Of a DNA stretch of 64,000 nt, positions 46,210 to 54,999 are shown piece after piece. Numbering within the stretch: position 1 is the stretch's first letter; every line of letters starts with the position of its first letter. Source of the DNA: Methanobacterium sp. (GTDB taxonomy: Archaea; Methanobacteriota; Methanobacteria; Methanobacteriales; Methanobacteriaceae); contig NZ_JBCFBO010000001.1 of NCBI RefSeq assembly GCF_038562635.1, positions 1,776,643 to 1,840,642 of the forward strand, read 5' to 3'. Position numbers and translations under genes: made by a program. A model generated the notes under the pieces. It saw only the letters and a program-made list of their open reading frames with translations. It did not search any database and had not been told where the DNA came from.

Positions 46210-47886
46210 ATGGAAAAAAATCGAATCAAATACATTGAAACTGATCTTAAAGGTATTCAACTCCTAAGATCAGCCCAATTAAATAAGGGCACTGCTTTTA
46301 GTGATACAGAACGAAAAAAATTTTTCTTAAAGGGCCTGCTGCCGCCTGTTATAGAAACTATAGAGGATCAGATGCAAAGAGCCTATCATCAATATTCTTT
46401 GCAGACAGATGACCTTCAGAAGAATATATTTTTGAATAATCTTTACAATACCAATGAAACCCTCTTTTTCAGGCTTATATCAGAGTATATTGAAGAGATG
46501 ATGCCTATAATTTACACGCCAACTGCAGGGCTGGCTATCCAGCACTACAGCAGCGAATTTAGAACACCCCGCGGTATTTATATTTCATATCCTGATCAGA
46601 ACAATATTGACGAGATCCTGAATAACCTAAGCAACGATATTGATCTGATAGTTCTAACTGATTCTGAACAAATACTTGGAATAGGCGACCAGGGAGCCAA
46701 TGGCATCGGAATTTCAGTAGCTAAAATTGTAATTTACACCCTATGTGCAGGGATTAATCCCAAAAAAATGCTTCCAGTGATGATTGATGTTGGAACCAAT
46801 AATCCCCAGTTACTTCGTGACCCTCTTTATATAGGCTGGCGTCATTCCAGGATCCAGGGAGAAGCATATGATCAGTTTGTAAGTAAAGTAATAACAGCCG
46901 TCAAACAAAAATTTCCAGATGTGTTTCTTCAATGGGAAGATTTCGGAAAGACAAAAGCTCGATGTAATCTGGATCAATATCAGGATAAAATATGCACATT
47001 TAACGATGACATACAGGGTACTGGCGCCGTTGCCATGGCAGCTATCCTCAATGCTTCAAAATTAACCCATATCCAACTATCAGATCACAGAGTATTGATT
47101 TTCGGTGCTGGAACAGCTGGCTGCGGTATTGCAGACAGGATCTGCGAATGGATGATAAAAGAAGGGCTGAGTTCTCAAGAAGCCCGTTCAAGGTTCTGGC
47201 TTATGGACAGTCAGGGGCTTATAACAAATGATAGAGAAAATCTAGATTATTTCAAAGCTTCATATGCCAGACCACAGGAAGAATCTCAAAACTGGGATAA
47301 AAAGAGCAAAATTACATCTCTTTTGGATGTAGTTTGCAATGTAAAGCCCACCATCCTTATTGGTACCAGTGCAGTGAATAACGCCTTTGATATAGAAGTA
47401 ATTAAAGCCATGGCTTCTGGTGTGGAATATCCCATCATTTTCCCGCTTTCCAACCCCCCCATAATGGCAGAAGCAACTCCTGAAAATATACTCCGCTGGA
47501 CAGATGGGAATGCCATTGTAGCCACAGGAAGTCCTTACCCTGATGTTATATTAAATGGTAAGTCCATATCAGTGGCCCAATGTAATAATGCATTGATATT
47601 CCCAGGGCTAGGCCTAGGAATAATATGTGCTCAGGCAAAAAGAGTGACATCAGGAATGATTGATGCTGCGGTTAAAGAACTGAGCAATTCTGTTAACCTG
47701 CAAGATGATCACCACTCCAGATTACTTCCTGAAGTCTCAAGACTGCAGGAAGTGAGCAGAAATATCGCAGTAGCAGTGGTTAAGAAAGCTATTGTGGAGG
47801 GAACTGCCAGAATCAACCCAAATGAGGATATTATGGAATTGGTTAATGAAAACATCTGGAAGCCCGTCTATGTTCCCTATCATTAA
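46210..47886 (+). CDS. Malic enzyme, large NAD type
   Basis: 558 residues, the length of the large bacterial/eukaryotic form. LNKGTAFSDTERKKF and NETLFFRLISEYIEEMMPIIYTPT; TDSEQILGIGDQGANGIGI; catalytic KARCNLDQYQDKICTFNDDIQGTGAV; NAD site IFGAGTAGCGI; PIIFPLSNPP. It decarboxylates malate to pyruvate. Unusual in a hydrogenotrophic methanogen, so possibly acquired from bacteria. The ATG is 27 nt from GGGAGGG; the codon 7 nt after GGAGG is an in-frame GTT, giving seven extra residues if used. Confidence 0.92.
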   Translation: MEKNRIKYIETDLKGIQLLRSAQLNKGTAFSDTERKKFFLKGLLPPVIETIEDQMQRAYHQYSLQTDDLQKNIFLNNLYNTNETLFFRLISEYIEEMMPIIYTPTAGLAIQHYSSEFRTPRGIYISYPDQNNIDEILNNLSNDIDLIVLTDSEQILGIGDQGANGIGISVAKIVIYTLCAGINPKKMLPVMIDVGTNNPQLLRDPLYIGWRHSRIQGEAYDQFVSKVITAVKQKFPDVFLQWEDFGKTKARCNLDQYQDKICTFNDDIQGTGAVAMAAILNASKLTHIQLSDHRVLIFGAGTAGCGIADRICEWMIKEGLSSQEARSRFWLMDSQGLITNDRENLDYFKASYARPQEESQNWDKKSKITSLLDVVCNVKPTILIGTSAVNNAFDIEVIKAMASGVEYPIIFPLSNPPIMAEATPENILRWTDGNAIVATGSPYPDVILNGKSISVAQCNNALIFPGLGLGIICAQAKRVTSGMIDAAVKELSNSVNLQDDHHSRLLPEVSRLQEVSRNIAVAVVKKAIVEGTARINPNEDIMELVNENIWKPVYVPYH

Positions 47887-47961
47887 ATAAAACACTTTAA
47901 GTTGAATAAAATAGATCCTTAACTTACAAAAACAAATAACATTAAATCAAAAATAATAAAC

Positions 47962-48534
47962 ATGAAAATCCGCTGCCCATGGGCTGAAAAAGACCCTTTA
48001 CTTATAAAATATCATGACCAGGAATGGGGTAGTCCAGTCCATGAGGATAATCTTCTTTTTGAGTTCCTGGTATTAGAAGGAGCACAAGCTGGTTTAAGCT
48101 GGGTTACAGTCCTTAAAAAACGGGAAAATTATCGTGAAGCATTTGACAATTTCGATCCTGCTAAAATTTCCCGTTACAACGAGGAAAAAATCGAGGGACT
48201 AATGAATAATTCCGGCATAATACGCAACCGCCGTAAGATTTTATCTGCGGTCACTAATGCAAAAGCTGTTTTAAAGATCCAAGAAGAGTTTAGCTCATTT
48301 GACTCTTATATCTGGCAGTTTGTAGGCAGAAAACCGATCCAAAGTAAATGGAAACATGCCGAAGATTTACCCACATTTACCGCCCAATCTGAAAATATGA
48401 GCAAAGATTTGAAAAAAAGAGGTTTCAAATTTGTGGGGCCTACCATTTGCTACGCGTTCATGCAGGCCGTGGGAATGGTTAATGACCATGTTGTAGATTG
48501 TTTCAGGTACTCAGAAATTAAAAATAGAATTTAA
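47962..48534 (+). CDS. tag: DNA-3-methyladenine glycosylase I
   Basis: 190 residues. RCPWAEKDPLLIKYHDQEWG, then FEFLVLEGAQAGLSWVTVLKKRENYREAF, and TICYAFMQAVGMVNDHVVDCF, the Tag signatures. The zinc-binding Cys near the N-terminus and His/Cys near the C-terminus are in place. It removes 3-methyladenine from DNA. No ribosome site is visible, so the mRNA may be leaderless. Confidence 0.95.
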   Translation: MKIRCPWAEKDPLLIKYHDQEWGSPVHEDNLLFEFLVLEGAQAGLSWVTVLKKRENYREAFDNFDPAKISRYNEEKIEGLMNNSGIIRNRRKILSAVTNAKAVLKIQEEFSSFDSYIWQFVGRKPIQSKWKHAEDLPTFTAQSENMSKDLKKRGFKFVGPTICYAFMQAVGMVNDHVVDCFRYSEIKNRI

Positions 48535-48596
48535 AGTCTAACTGAATAGAATCCTAAACTTTCCACTAAAAACGTAGATTTAAAATATAGATTTTT

Positions 48597-48752
48597 TCAT
48601 TCTTTTCTTGATTCTGATATCAAAATAAACCCTAATGCCAATAAAGCAAGCCCGCCAGGTACAACTCTACCAATTAATAAACTAATTAATAGTATAACCA
48701 TACCAATTATTCAGGATAAAGTCCCCAATCTAAATTTCCATTTAGCTTGCAT
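48597..48752 (-). pseudogene. Small membrane protein remnant with in-frame TGA
   Basis: An open 51-codon frame from ATG 48752 (MQAKWKFRLGTLS) is interrupted once by TGA at 48711-48713 and then continues as a hydrophobic segment (IIGMVILLISLLIGRVVPGG) ending LISESRKE. A shorter product from an internal ATG after the stop is possible. It was probably a one- or two-helix membrane protein. The rest of the 380-nt gap (48535-48917) shows nothing. Confidence 0.45.
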
Positions 48753-48917
48753 AAGATCATTCTATTTATATATAGAACATTCAATTACAATTTTTTCATT
48801 TAAATATAATCCATTGAATAGATATGCTAAAGAATTAAAAGAAGGATAATTTTATCTATTTTATCTGTCCGGAATTAGATTACAATTAGTTAAATAATAT
48901 CATTAACCTAACCAGAA

Positions 48918-49538
48918 CTAACTCTTCATTTGTCTTTCTATCAAATATTCTGTGGGAATTATCAGGATATACACAATAGAACTCCAATGAGGGATTATAA
49001 AAGAGAGCCCCATAGCTAGCAGAGTAATGAGTATAAATGACATGTAAACCCATTTATAGATAGATATTCTGACAGGATCTACTTTTTTATGGATCAACCC
49101 CCTTCTAACAGCATAAAACCAGTTTAAAGAAAGAAATACTGCAATTCCCAGCATGTTTAAATTGAAAATGAAGTGAGCCAGCGGAAATTGACCGTAATCT
49201 CCCCCAGTTAAAGTGTTAGAAAATGGGACAAGAACGATGAAAAGCAGCCATATCATATTTATCCAGAGCAGAATTTTATCCACCTTTTCTATCTGGTGAA
49301 AAGTACGATGGTGTATGTTCCAGAACACACCTAAAAGGACAAAACTAAGGACAAATGATAAAACATCAGGCCATATAGAATAAACAGCGCTTTGGAAGGA
49401 AGCACTAGTTACCGGGCCGTTAATAGAAGGAACAGCCAAATTTAAAACCAGTATAGTCATTGCAATGGCAAATATCCCATCTACTAATGTTTCAATCCGA
49501 CTAGTTGGCATAAATAAATCAGAATCTCTATATTCCAT
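48918..49538 (-). CDS. TMEM175/DUF1211-family potassium channel-like protein
   Basis: 206 residues, six membrane segments. N-terminal RIETLVDGIFAIAMTILVL is the TMEM175 pore-helix signature (usually FSDGVFAI). HHRTFHQIEKVDKILLWINMIWLLFIVLVPF fits the third and fourth helices. Prokaryotic members form potassium-selective channels. Single gene, AUG with GGAG upstream. Confidence 0.88.
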   Translation of the reverse strand: MEYRDSDLFMPTSRIETLVDGIFAIAMTILVLNLAVPSINGPVTSASFQSAVYSIWPDVLSFVLSFVLLGVFWNIHHRTFHQIEKVDKILLWINMIWLLFIVLVPFSNTLTGGDYGQFPLAHFIFNLNMLGIAVFLSLNWFYAVRRGLIHKKVDPVRISIYKWVYMSFILITLLAMGLSFIIPHWSSIVYILIIPTEYLIERQMKS

Positions 49539-49740
49539 TATTATAAACTCCTATTTTAAAATTATAACTTTTAGTTGATACAAATCATATTCTTCAGATA
49601 ATCACAGGTATTATCAGTAATTAAATTTAATAATTCTACCCATATCTAATTATAGATGAAATTATATTTAAAAACATTCAAGTAACATGTCATTAGACTT
49701 AAGGTAATATTATTTGCAATGAAAAGACCGAGACGATAAT

Positions 49741-51108
49741 ATGAAAGATGAAAAACCAGTATTAGGCTTCGATAAATTCCTGATGATGGCACTTTTAAAG
49801 GACGGTCCATTAAGTAAAGAGGAACTATGGGAAAAAACCATCTTATTTTTATCCCTGATCTGGTACCAACAGTTACCTGGTAAAGGCCAGCCGTTAACCC
49901 AAAACTTGTTCTTTAAAGTTGCCAGTATACGCTCCAAAATAGAGGACGGAAAAGCAAGTAAAGCCACAGGTTCCCCTGAAGAGGAAATGAAAAAGCTGAT
50001 TGAGAAAGACTTGGTTAAATTAAACGATGAAAACAAATATGAGTTGACCCCTGAAGGTCTGAAAAATGCCAAAATATTCAGAGAGCACATGGAAAAAAGT
50101 GCCTCATCAGCAGTGGGTGAGTTAACACCGTCCAGTACTGCCAAAAACACTACTTTTTTAGATGCATTCCTTGCAGTACTTAAACTGGGCAGCGGTATAA
50201 TAAGCGGGAGTGTTGGATTAATAGCAGATGGTACAGATGCCACTATGGACACAGTTGAATCTATTATGGTTTGGCTTGGAATCAAGTACCATAGAGAGGA
50301 TCTAAGTACTATTCTGGTAATAATAGGGTTGTTTGTGGCTTCCATAAGCGTTTTATTTGACTCTGTTACCCACATATTAGGAACACTAGCTGGGCATTCA
50401 GATCCTATGACTCTACCATTTCTGGTTATAGCTGTTGAAGGAATAGCCATATTGGCAGCGGTCTTTTTATTCTATTACCAGCGCTTCGTTGGAAAAGTTT
50501 CCAACAGTTTGACATTAATATCACAGTCTGTGGACTCTAAAAACCACATATTCATCGGTACCTCAGTTATTATAGGTGCTATTTTTGCCATATATGGTAT
50601 TTACTTCGTAGACGCAGTTATAGGATTATTTGTAGGAGCAGGTATTTTCAGAGATGCTGTTGGATTGCTCAGGGAAGCTATTTCAGCTCAAAGAGGTGAA
50701 GAAGAAGATTATTCACAGGAATATAAATTACCACTGGAAGAATGCTGGGAAGAGAATAAATTAATGGCATTCAGAAACTGGATATTATACGCTTTATGGG
50801 CAGAAGATCTCAAAACACAGCCCGAAATTATAACATCCCTTAAAAGGGCTTTCCATCCTGATAACTACATTCCAGTACTTAGTGAACTAAATGCAACCTG
50901 TAAAGAACACTATGACTTTGAAGGCCAGTTTGAAATTCTGATACATCCATTAAAAGAACATGAACTTTTAATTGAGGAAATTGAAGAGTATGTTATAACT
51001 GAAAAAGGTGGAAAACATCTGAAAGCCTTTTTTGACAATTTCAGATACTATGATGTCCACTACTCCGACAAAATATTGCTGGCCATGACTCAAGATACAA
51101 AAAAATGA
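49741..51108 (+). CDS. Cation diffusion facilitator-like transporter with N-terminal winged-helix domain
   Basis: 455 residues. Residues 1-120 look like a winged-helix domain (FLMMALLKDGPLSKEELWE, LIEKDLVKLNDENKYELTPEG). Residues 135-315 form a CDF membrane domain: SGSVGLIADGTDATMDTVES and the second metal pair SQSVDSKNHIFIG. Residues 330-455 are a further soluble domain, ending in another wHTH-like stretch (YVITEKGGKHLKAF). Metal unknown (Zn, Fe, Mn or Co). Such an N-terminal extension on a CDF protein is unusual. Confidence 0.8.
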   Translation: MKDEKPVLGFDKFLMMALLKDGPLSKEELWEKTILFLSLIWYQQLPGKGQPLTQNLFFKVASIRSKIEDGKASKATGSPEEEMKKLIEKDLVKLNDENKYELTPEGLKNAKIFREHMEKSASSAVGELTPSSTAKNTTFLDAFLAVLKLGSGIISGSVGLIADGTDATMDTVESIMVWLGIKYHREDLSTILVIIGLFVASISVLFDSVTHILGTLAGHSDPMTLPFLVIAVEGIAILAAVFLFYYQRFVGKVSNSLTLISQSVDSKNHIFIGTSVIIGAIFAIYGIYFVDAVIGLFVGAGIFRDAVGLLREAISAQRGEEEDYSQEYKLPLEECWEENKLMAFRNWILYALWAEDLKTQPEIITSLKRAFHPDNYIPVLSELNATCKEHYDFEGQFEILIHPLKEHELLIEEIEEYVITEKGGKHLKAFFDNFRYYDVHYSDKILLAMTQDTKK

Positions 51109-51118
51109 GAAGATATAC

Positions 51119-51499
51119 ATGAAACCTGCTTACTTTGATTTATCTGTTGAAAATCTCAAAGAAGCCCGTCAGTTCTTTGAAAATGTTTTTGGCTGGCGCT
51201 TTGAAAAGATGTCATTGCCATTTGAGTACTATCGAATTCAAGCTTGAGATCCTGACGGACCAGGAATAGACGGAAGGATTGGAGAACTTAAAGATTTAAC
51301 ATTCGGCAATGGAAAACCTTTGTCAGTGGTAACGGTACCTGTCGTAAATCTCAATGAAGCTATTGAAAAGGTTAAAGAAATCGGATGCAGTATAATAGGG
51401 CCAAAAGCTGCTATTCCATGCATTGGATGGTATGCAACGTGTGCTGAACCTGGAGGCCTAATGTTTGGCATGATGCAGCCAGATCCTAAAGCCCAATGA
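51119..51499 (+). pseudogene. VOC/glyoxalase-like protein interrupted by TGA
   Basis: 126 codons from ATG 51119 to TGA 51497-51499 read as a VOC-fold protein: MKPAYFDLSVENLKEARQFF, EYYRIQA, then TGA at 51245-51247, then DPDGPGIDGRIGELK and ATCAEPGGLMFGMMQ. Family members usually have Gly at the stop position, one G-to-T change away (GGA to TGA). Everything else is intact, so it is a recent nonsense mutation or a sequencing error. It follows the CDF gene by 10 nt. Confidence 0.8.
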
Positions 51500-51560
51500 A
51501 ATCTAAAAATAAACTTGTTCAGATGGAGAATTGACAGGACCCCAATCCAGCTCCTCCACC

Positions 51561-51594
51561 TTATATCTTATAACTTATAAGTTATAAGATATAA
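51561..51594. repeat. 34-bp perfect palindrome
   Basis: Starts TTATATCTTATAACTTA and reads the same on both strands without a spacer. It lies between the converging VOC remnant and DUF4013 gene, so it may be a bidirectional terminator, though no T-run of note follows, or a protein-binding site. Confidence 0.9.
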
Positions 51595-51658
51595 CCTAAT
51601 TCATGACTGTTTTCAAGTATATAAAAAGATAGGGATAGGTTAAATAACCTAAAAAAAC

Positions 51659-52360
51659 TTAATCATGCGCTTGGAACCTTTCTAAATAGATTAACCCCAT
51701 AAATCTCCCCTGAGATGCAATAATTAGAGGATAAATCAGTAAATTAGCTGCAAAATCAGTGATGTATACATTAAGAGAAATCATTGCACCTACACTGTAA
51801 AATATCATGTGGAGAAATCCGGCAAACAATATTAAATAAGCAGCCATTATTGAAAGCCCTGTTAATGAAAGGGCATATTTTTTCAAACCAATGCATTTTA
51901 TATCCTTGAACACCATTTTAAAATCAAAAGCTGCTCTTAATTGGTTTTTATAAGCCATACGGGGTATTGCTGTAATACTTAAGATATACGCTGAAATATA
52001 AAACAGTGATGTAAGCATAAAAAGTCCGATCATGAGCCCCGGATTCAAATTTGCATATCCCATTTTTACGAGCACAAACAATGCAAATTCAGAAATCAAC
52101 CCAGGTAACATGAAAAATATTACCACTGTAGCGACTTTCAAGCCATCGATAAACATACCTTTCCAGTTTTCAAATGGGGGCAGTTCATAGTTGCCTTCTA
52201 TTGTGTTTTCAATTATCCTCATAAGGTACCCACCTGCAAATACTGCAGGTACAATCAGAAATACGCCAGAACAGAATAAAAGCCCCAATCCCAGTATCCT
52301 CTTGGAATTAGAAAAAGGATACGAGATATACGAATCAGAAAACATTTCAGTTATATTCAT
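51659..52360 (-). CDS. DUF4013 membrane protein
   Basis: 233 residues, five or six membrane segments. FVF-like motif GLGLLFCSGVFLIVPAVFAGGYLMRII and ELPPFENWKGMFIDGLKV match DUF4013, a family abundant in Methanobacteriales with no known function. ATG 7 nt after GGAG. Confidence 0.88.
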   Translation of the reverse strand: MNITEMFSDSYISYPFSNSKRILGLGLLFCSGVFLIVPAVFAGGYLMRIIENTIEGNYELPPFENWKGMFIDGLKVATVVIFFMLPGLISEFALFVLVKMGYANLNPGLMIGLFMLTSLFYISAYILSITAIPRMAYKNQLRAAFDFKMVFKDIKCIGLKKYALSLTGLSIMAAYLILFAGFLHMIFYSVGAMISLNVYITDFAANLLIYPLIIASQGRFMGLIYLERFQAHD

Positions 52361-52453
52361 AAAAATTCTCCATTTTAAATATTAAATAACATTTCAATTA
52401 ATAATATCCGTTACATTATTCTCTTTTAAATGAAATATAAATAGCTGATGTAA

Positions 52454-53092
52454 ATGAAGCTTGAGAGATCATTTTATGAAAGAAACACGTTGATTGTAGC
52501 CAGAGAACTCTTAGGCTGTGTTTTAGTACATATAACTCCCGAAGGCATAACTAAAGGTAGAATTGTAGAAACAGAAGCTTATATGGGCCCCGAAGATAAA
52601 GGTGCACATTCTTACGGAGGCAGGCATACGCCAAGAATGGACCCGCTGTATAAAACAGGGGGATTTGCCTATATTTACCAGCTGCACGGTTATAATTACT
52701 GCATTAATGTAGTAACGCAGAAAGAAGGAATACCTCAAGCAGTGCTTATCAGGGGATTAGAACCTGCGGAAGGTCTGGAATTAATGGCAAAACGACGAAA
52801 AATTGATATTTCAGATAGCAGGAAAAGTAATCTTAAAAATCTGACTAATGGTCCCTCAAAGCTCTGCCAGGCCATGAATATCAATACTTCTATTAATGGA
52901 ATTGATTTATGTGGCGATGAAATTTTTATTACAAATCAAACTGGTTTAAAGAGTAACGAAGATATTGTAGCTGCACCTAGAGTTAATATTGATTATGCTG
53001 AGGAATACAGGGATAAATTGTGGAGATTTTTGCTCATGGGAAATGCATTTGTAAGCAAAGGTTATAAAAGCCGAAACTTTAAGAGGATGTAA
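52454..53092 (+). CDS. Methylpurine-DNA glycosylase (AAG/MPG family)
   Basis: 212 residues. LARELLGCVLVH-like start, then RIVETEAYMGPEDKGAHSYGG, YIYQLHGYNYCINVV and AVLIRGLEPAEG, the blocks of the MPG fold, with the catalytic Glu in ETEAY. LTNGPSKLCQAMNI closes the substrate pocket. It removes alkylated or deaminated purines. A second alkylation-repair glycosylase, Tag, lies at 47962. Confidence 0.94.
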   Translation: MKLERSFYERNTLIVARELLGCVLVHITPEGITKGRIVETEAYMGPEDKGAHSYGGRHTPRMDPLYKTGGFAYIYQLHGYNYCINVVTQKEGIPQAVLIRGLEPAEGLELMAKRRKIDISDSRKSNLKNLTNGPSKLCQAMNINTSINGIDLCGDEIFITNQTGLKSNEDIVAAPRVNIDYAEEYRDKLWRFLLMGNAFVSKGYKSRNFKRM

Positions 53093-53364
53093 TTCTAGCA
53101 AGACTCAATTTTTAGTAGATATTTTCCTGTTAATCCCCTTCTAACCATGTTTATACTATTTTTTCATTTTTGAAGGTGTCACCAACTAATATATATTTAC
53201 ATTTTTTAAAATGGCAAAAGTTTTTAAAACTAAAAATCTATAGTTTGACTCTAGAAAAGCTGATTTAAACGATTATAATCCGCTCTTCTAAATTATGGAA
53301 AACGGATAATTCCAGTTAATTATACCTTAACTGAAAAAAGCATGGTATTTGGAGCGTTGACAAC

Positions 53365-54066
53365 ATGATCAAAACACTTGAGCTAGACTCTTTCGAACAG
53401 TACTCTACCATGGGGAATGCCCCAAAATGCCCAAAATGTGGCATTAAAACATGTTTTAATCCATACAGTGATTCTTATAAATGTATTGCATGCGGTTACA
53501 CTAAACACGTGTCAGAATTGGCTAAAACTCAGAGCTATGTTTCTTTTAGAGATTCGGTTGATTTAAACCAGGACAACAAATATAAAGACCCTTCTTTTAT
53601 TAACCCATCTAAAGATGAATATAAAACCTGGAACCACATTAAACAGCTTTCAAAAAAATCATATGGAAAATATGACAGAAACTATGAAGCTAAAAAGAAA
53701 AGAAAACAGAGAATAGAGAAATATCACTCATATGTCGATATTATCGGCAGTTTAATTAAAATGGATCCCTACTCAATTATAGATGCCAAAGAGATGGTTA
53801 TATATATTATGAACCAGGACAGGGCCATGAAAAATCTCTGCGGTAACTGTAAAATAGAGGTAATTTTGTCCGCCATATGTCTTTACACTGCATTTATTAA
53901 AAATAAAACATCACTTAATCCCGATTTACGCTCTGATCTAGATGAATACTGCTCAGGAAAACTTACTGACAGGTCAATTAGTACTATTTCGCCCAGAGCA
54001 GAGCAATATTATGAAAAAACCTTTAAATTAAAGTTTAATGCAGGATACATTATGGAAAGAGAATAG
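53365..54066 (+). CDS. TFB-like protein with zinc ribbon
   Basis: 233 residues. The N-terminal zinc ribbon (CPKCGIKTCFNPYSDSYKCIACG) resembles that of TFB/TFIIB. A basic linker (YEAKKKRKQRIEKYHSY) follows. The C-terminal 110 residues are helical with NLCGNCKIEVILSAICLYTAF, like one cyclin repeat. It is shorter than TFB (about 310) and seems to keep only one repeat. It could be a specialised transcription factor. The tandem repeat array begins 5 nt after its stop. Confidence 0.6.
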   Translation: MIKTLELDSFEQYSTMGNAPKCPKCGIKTCFNPYSDSYKCIACGYTKHVSELAKTQSYVSFRDSVDLNQDNKYKDPSFINPSKDEYKTWNHIKQLSKKSYGKYDRNYEAKKKRKQRIEKYHSYVDIIGSLIKMDPYSIIDAKEMVIYIMNQDRAMKNLCGNCKIEVILSAICLYTAFIKNKTSLNPDLRSDLDEYCSGKLTDRSISTISPRAEQYYEKTFKLKFNAGYIMERE

Positions 54067-54070
54067 TCCC

Positions 54071-54129
54071 ACTGTGTCCCATATAACTAACAAGTTGGAA
54101 AGAGACCAACAGTTAGTTACTTCTTTTAT
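54071..54129 (+). ncRNA. Tandem structured repeat, unit 1
   Basis: ACTGTGTCCCATATAACTAA start. Outer stem AACTAAC/GTTAGTT, inner stem GTTGG/CCAAC with loop AAAGAGA, then a T-rich tail (TTCTTTT). First of five related units. Confidence 0.6.
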
Positions 54130-54270
54130 ATTAATAATCTAACATTTTTAATTCTCTATTTTAACCAAATATTTACCTGATTTTAAAAATTAAGCATATT
54201 ATGAAATTAATATTCCCCCAAAACTCTTGTTTTAAGATTTGTATATTAAAATTTATATAACGAAAATTTC

Positions 54271-54328
54271 ACTGTGTCCCATATAATTAACAAGTTGGAA
54301 AGGAGGCAGCAGTTAATTATTTCTTTTT
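54271..54328 (+). ncRNA. Tandem structured repeat, unit 2
   Basis: Same opening ACTGTGTCCCATATAA. Outer stem ATAATTAAC/GTTAATTAT (both sides changed together from unit 1), inner GTTG/CAGC, loop with AAAGGAGG, tail TTCTTTTT. TATA-like TTTATATA at 54252-54259. Confidence 0.6.
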
Positions 54329-54471
54329 GTGTGACGCTCTAAAACTTTTAATTTTATATTTAAACTAAATTTTTATCTGATTTTAAGGATTAACTTAGTT
54401 ATGAGGCTTAATAATCTCAAATTTTTGTTTTAACGATATTCTGTTAAAAATCATATAATGAAAAAAATCTC

Positions 54472-54535
54472 GCTGTGTCCCATATAAACAATAAGTTGGA
54501 ACATAGCAACAATTAATTCTAGTTTTAATTAAAAT
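54472..54535 (+). ncRNA. Tandem structured repeat, unit 3
   Basis: GCTGTGTCCCATATAAACAA start. Inner stem GTTG/CAAC kept; outer stem weak. TATA-like CATATAAT at 54452-54459. Confidence 0.5.
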
Positions 54536-54626
54536 TTTATAATGTCTAATTTTACGTTAGGTGTATTTACTTGATTTTTTAAAATTAGATCATAAACTAT
54601 AACATTATCTGAATATATTTAACTCC

Positions 54627-54682
54627 ACTGTGTCCCATATAACTAACAAGTTGGAAACGTGCCCCAATTAATTCTATTCTTG
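54627..54682 (+). ncRNA. Tandem structured repeat, unit 4
   Basis: Opening as in unit 1. Inner stem TTGG/CCAA kept; outer stem disrupted on the right side (AATTAATT). Confidence 0.5.
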
Positions 54683-54798
54683 ATATTTTATATGCCTATT
54701 TTTGAGTTTTAATAGATATTCTCAATTATTGGATTATGATTTTTATTTTAAGTGGATCTTTTATAGTCTATAATATCTTATAGTCTATAATATCCTCT

Positions 54799-54856
54799 GC
54801 TGTGTCCCATATAATTAACAAGTTGGAAAGGAGCCAGCGGCTAATTCTATTTTTGA
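54799..54856 (+). ncRNA. Tandem structured repeat, unit 5
   Basis: GCTGTGTCCCATATAATTAA start. Outer AATTAAC/GCTAATT (one mismatch), inner GTTGG/CCAGC, loop AAAGGAG, tail CTATTTTT. The rest of 54067-54999 is decayed unit sequence and the next gene's promoter. Confidence 0.55.
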
Positions 54857-54949
54857 TTAAAATTTTATAATGCTCACCTTTGTATTTATTCCAGATTAAC
54901 ATATTCAACTAATTTTAATTTATTCGAATCATGACATATGCCTACACAT

Positions 54950-54978
54950 TAGTAATAAAACATACAAATTTATTACTA
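54950..54978. promoter_or_regulatory. Inverted-repeat operator before the GAP-family gene
   Basis: TAGTAATAAA - 9 nt - TTTATTACTA, perfect 10-bp arms. The same 29-bp element occurs at 55823-55851 and, imperfectly, at 61229-61257, before two wHTH regulators. Confidence 0.8.
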
Positions 54979-54999
54979 TCAAAGAACATAATATAATTA

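Noticed and set aside
51245..51247. TGA as selenocysteine
   Set aside because: No selenocysteine element was seen, the expected residue is glycine, and Methanobacteriales are not known to use selenocysteine.
54071..54856. CRISPR array
   Set aside because: Units are about 155-200 bp apart, differ from each other, and the intervening DNA is homologous between units; no cas genes.
54067..54999. Replication origin
   Set aside because: Repeated TTGGAAA words recall origin recognition boxes, but no cdc6/orc1 gene is nearby and the hairpin pairing explains the repeats better.
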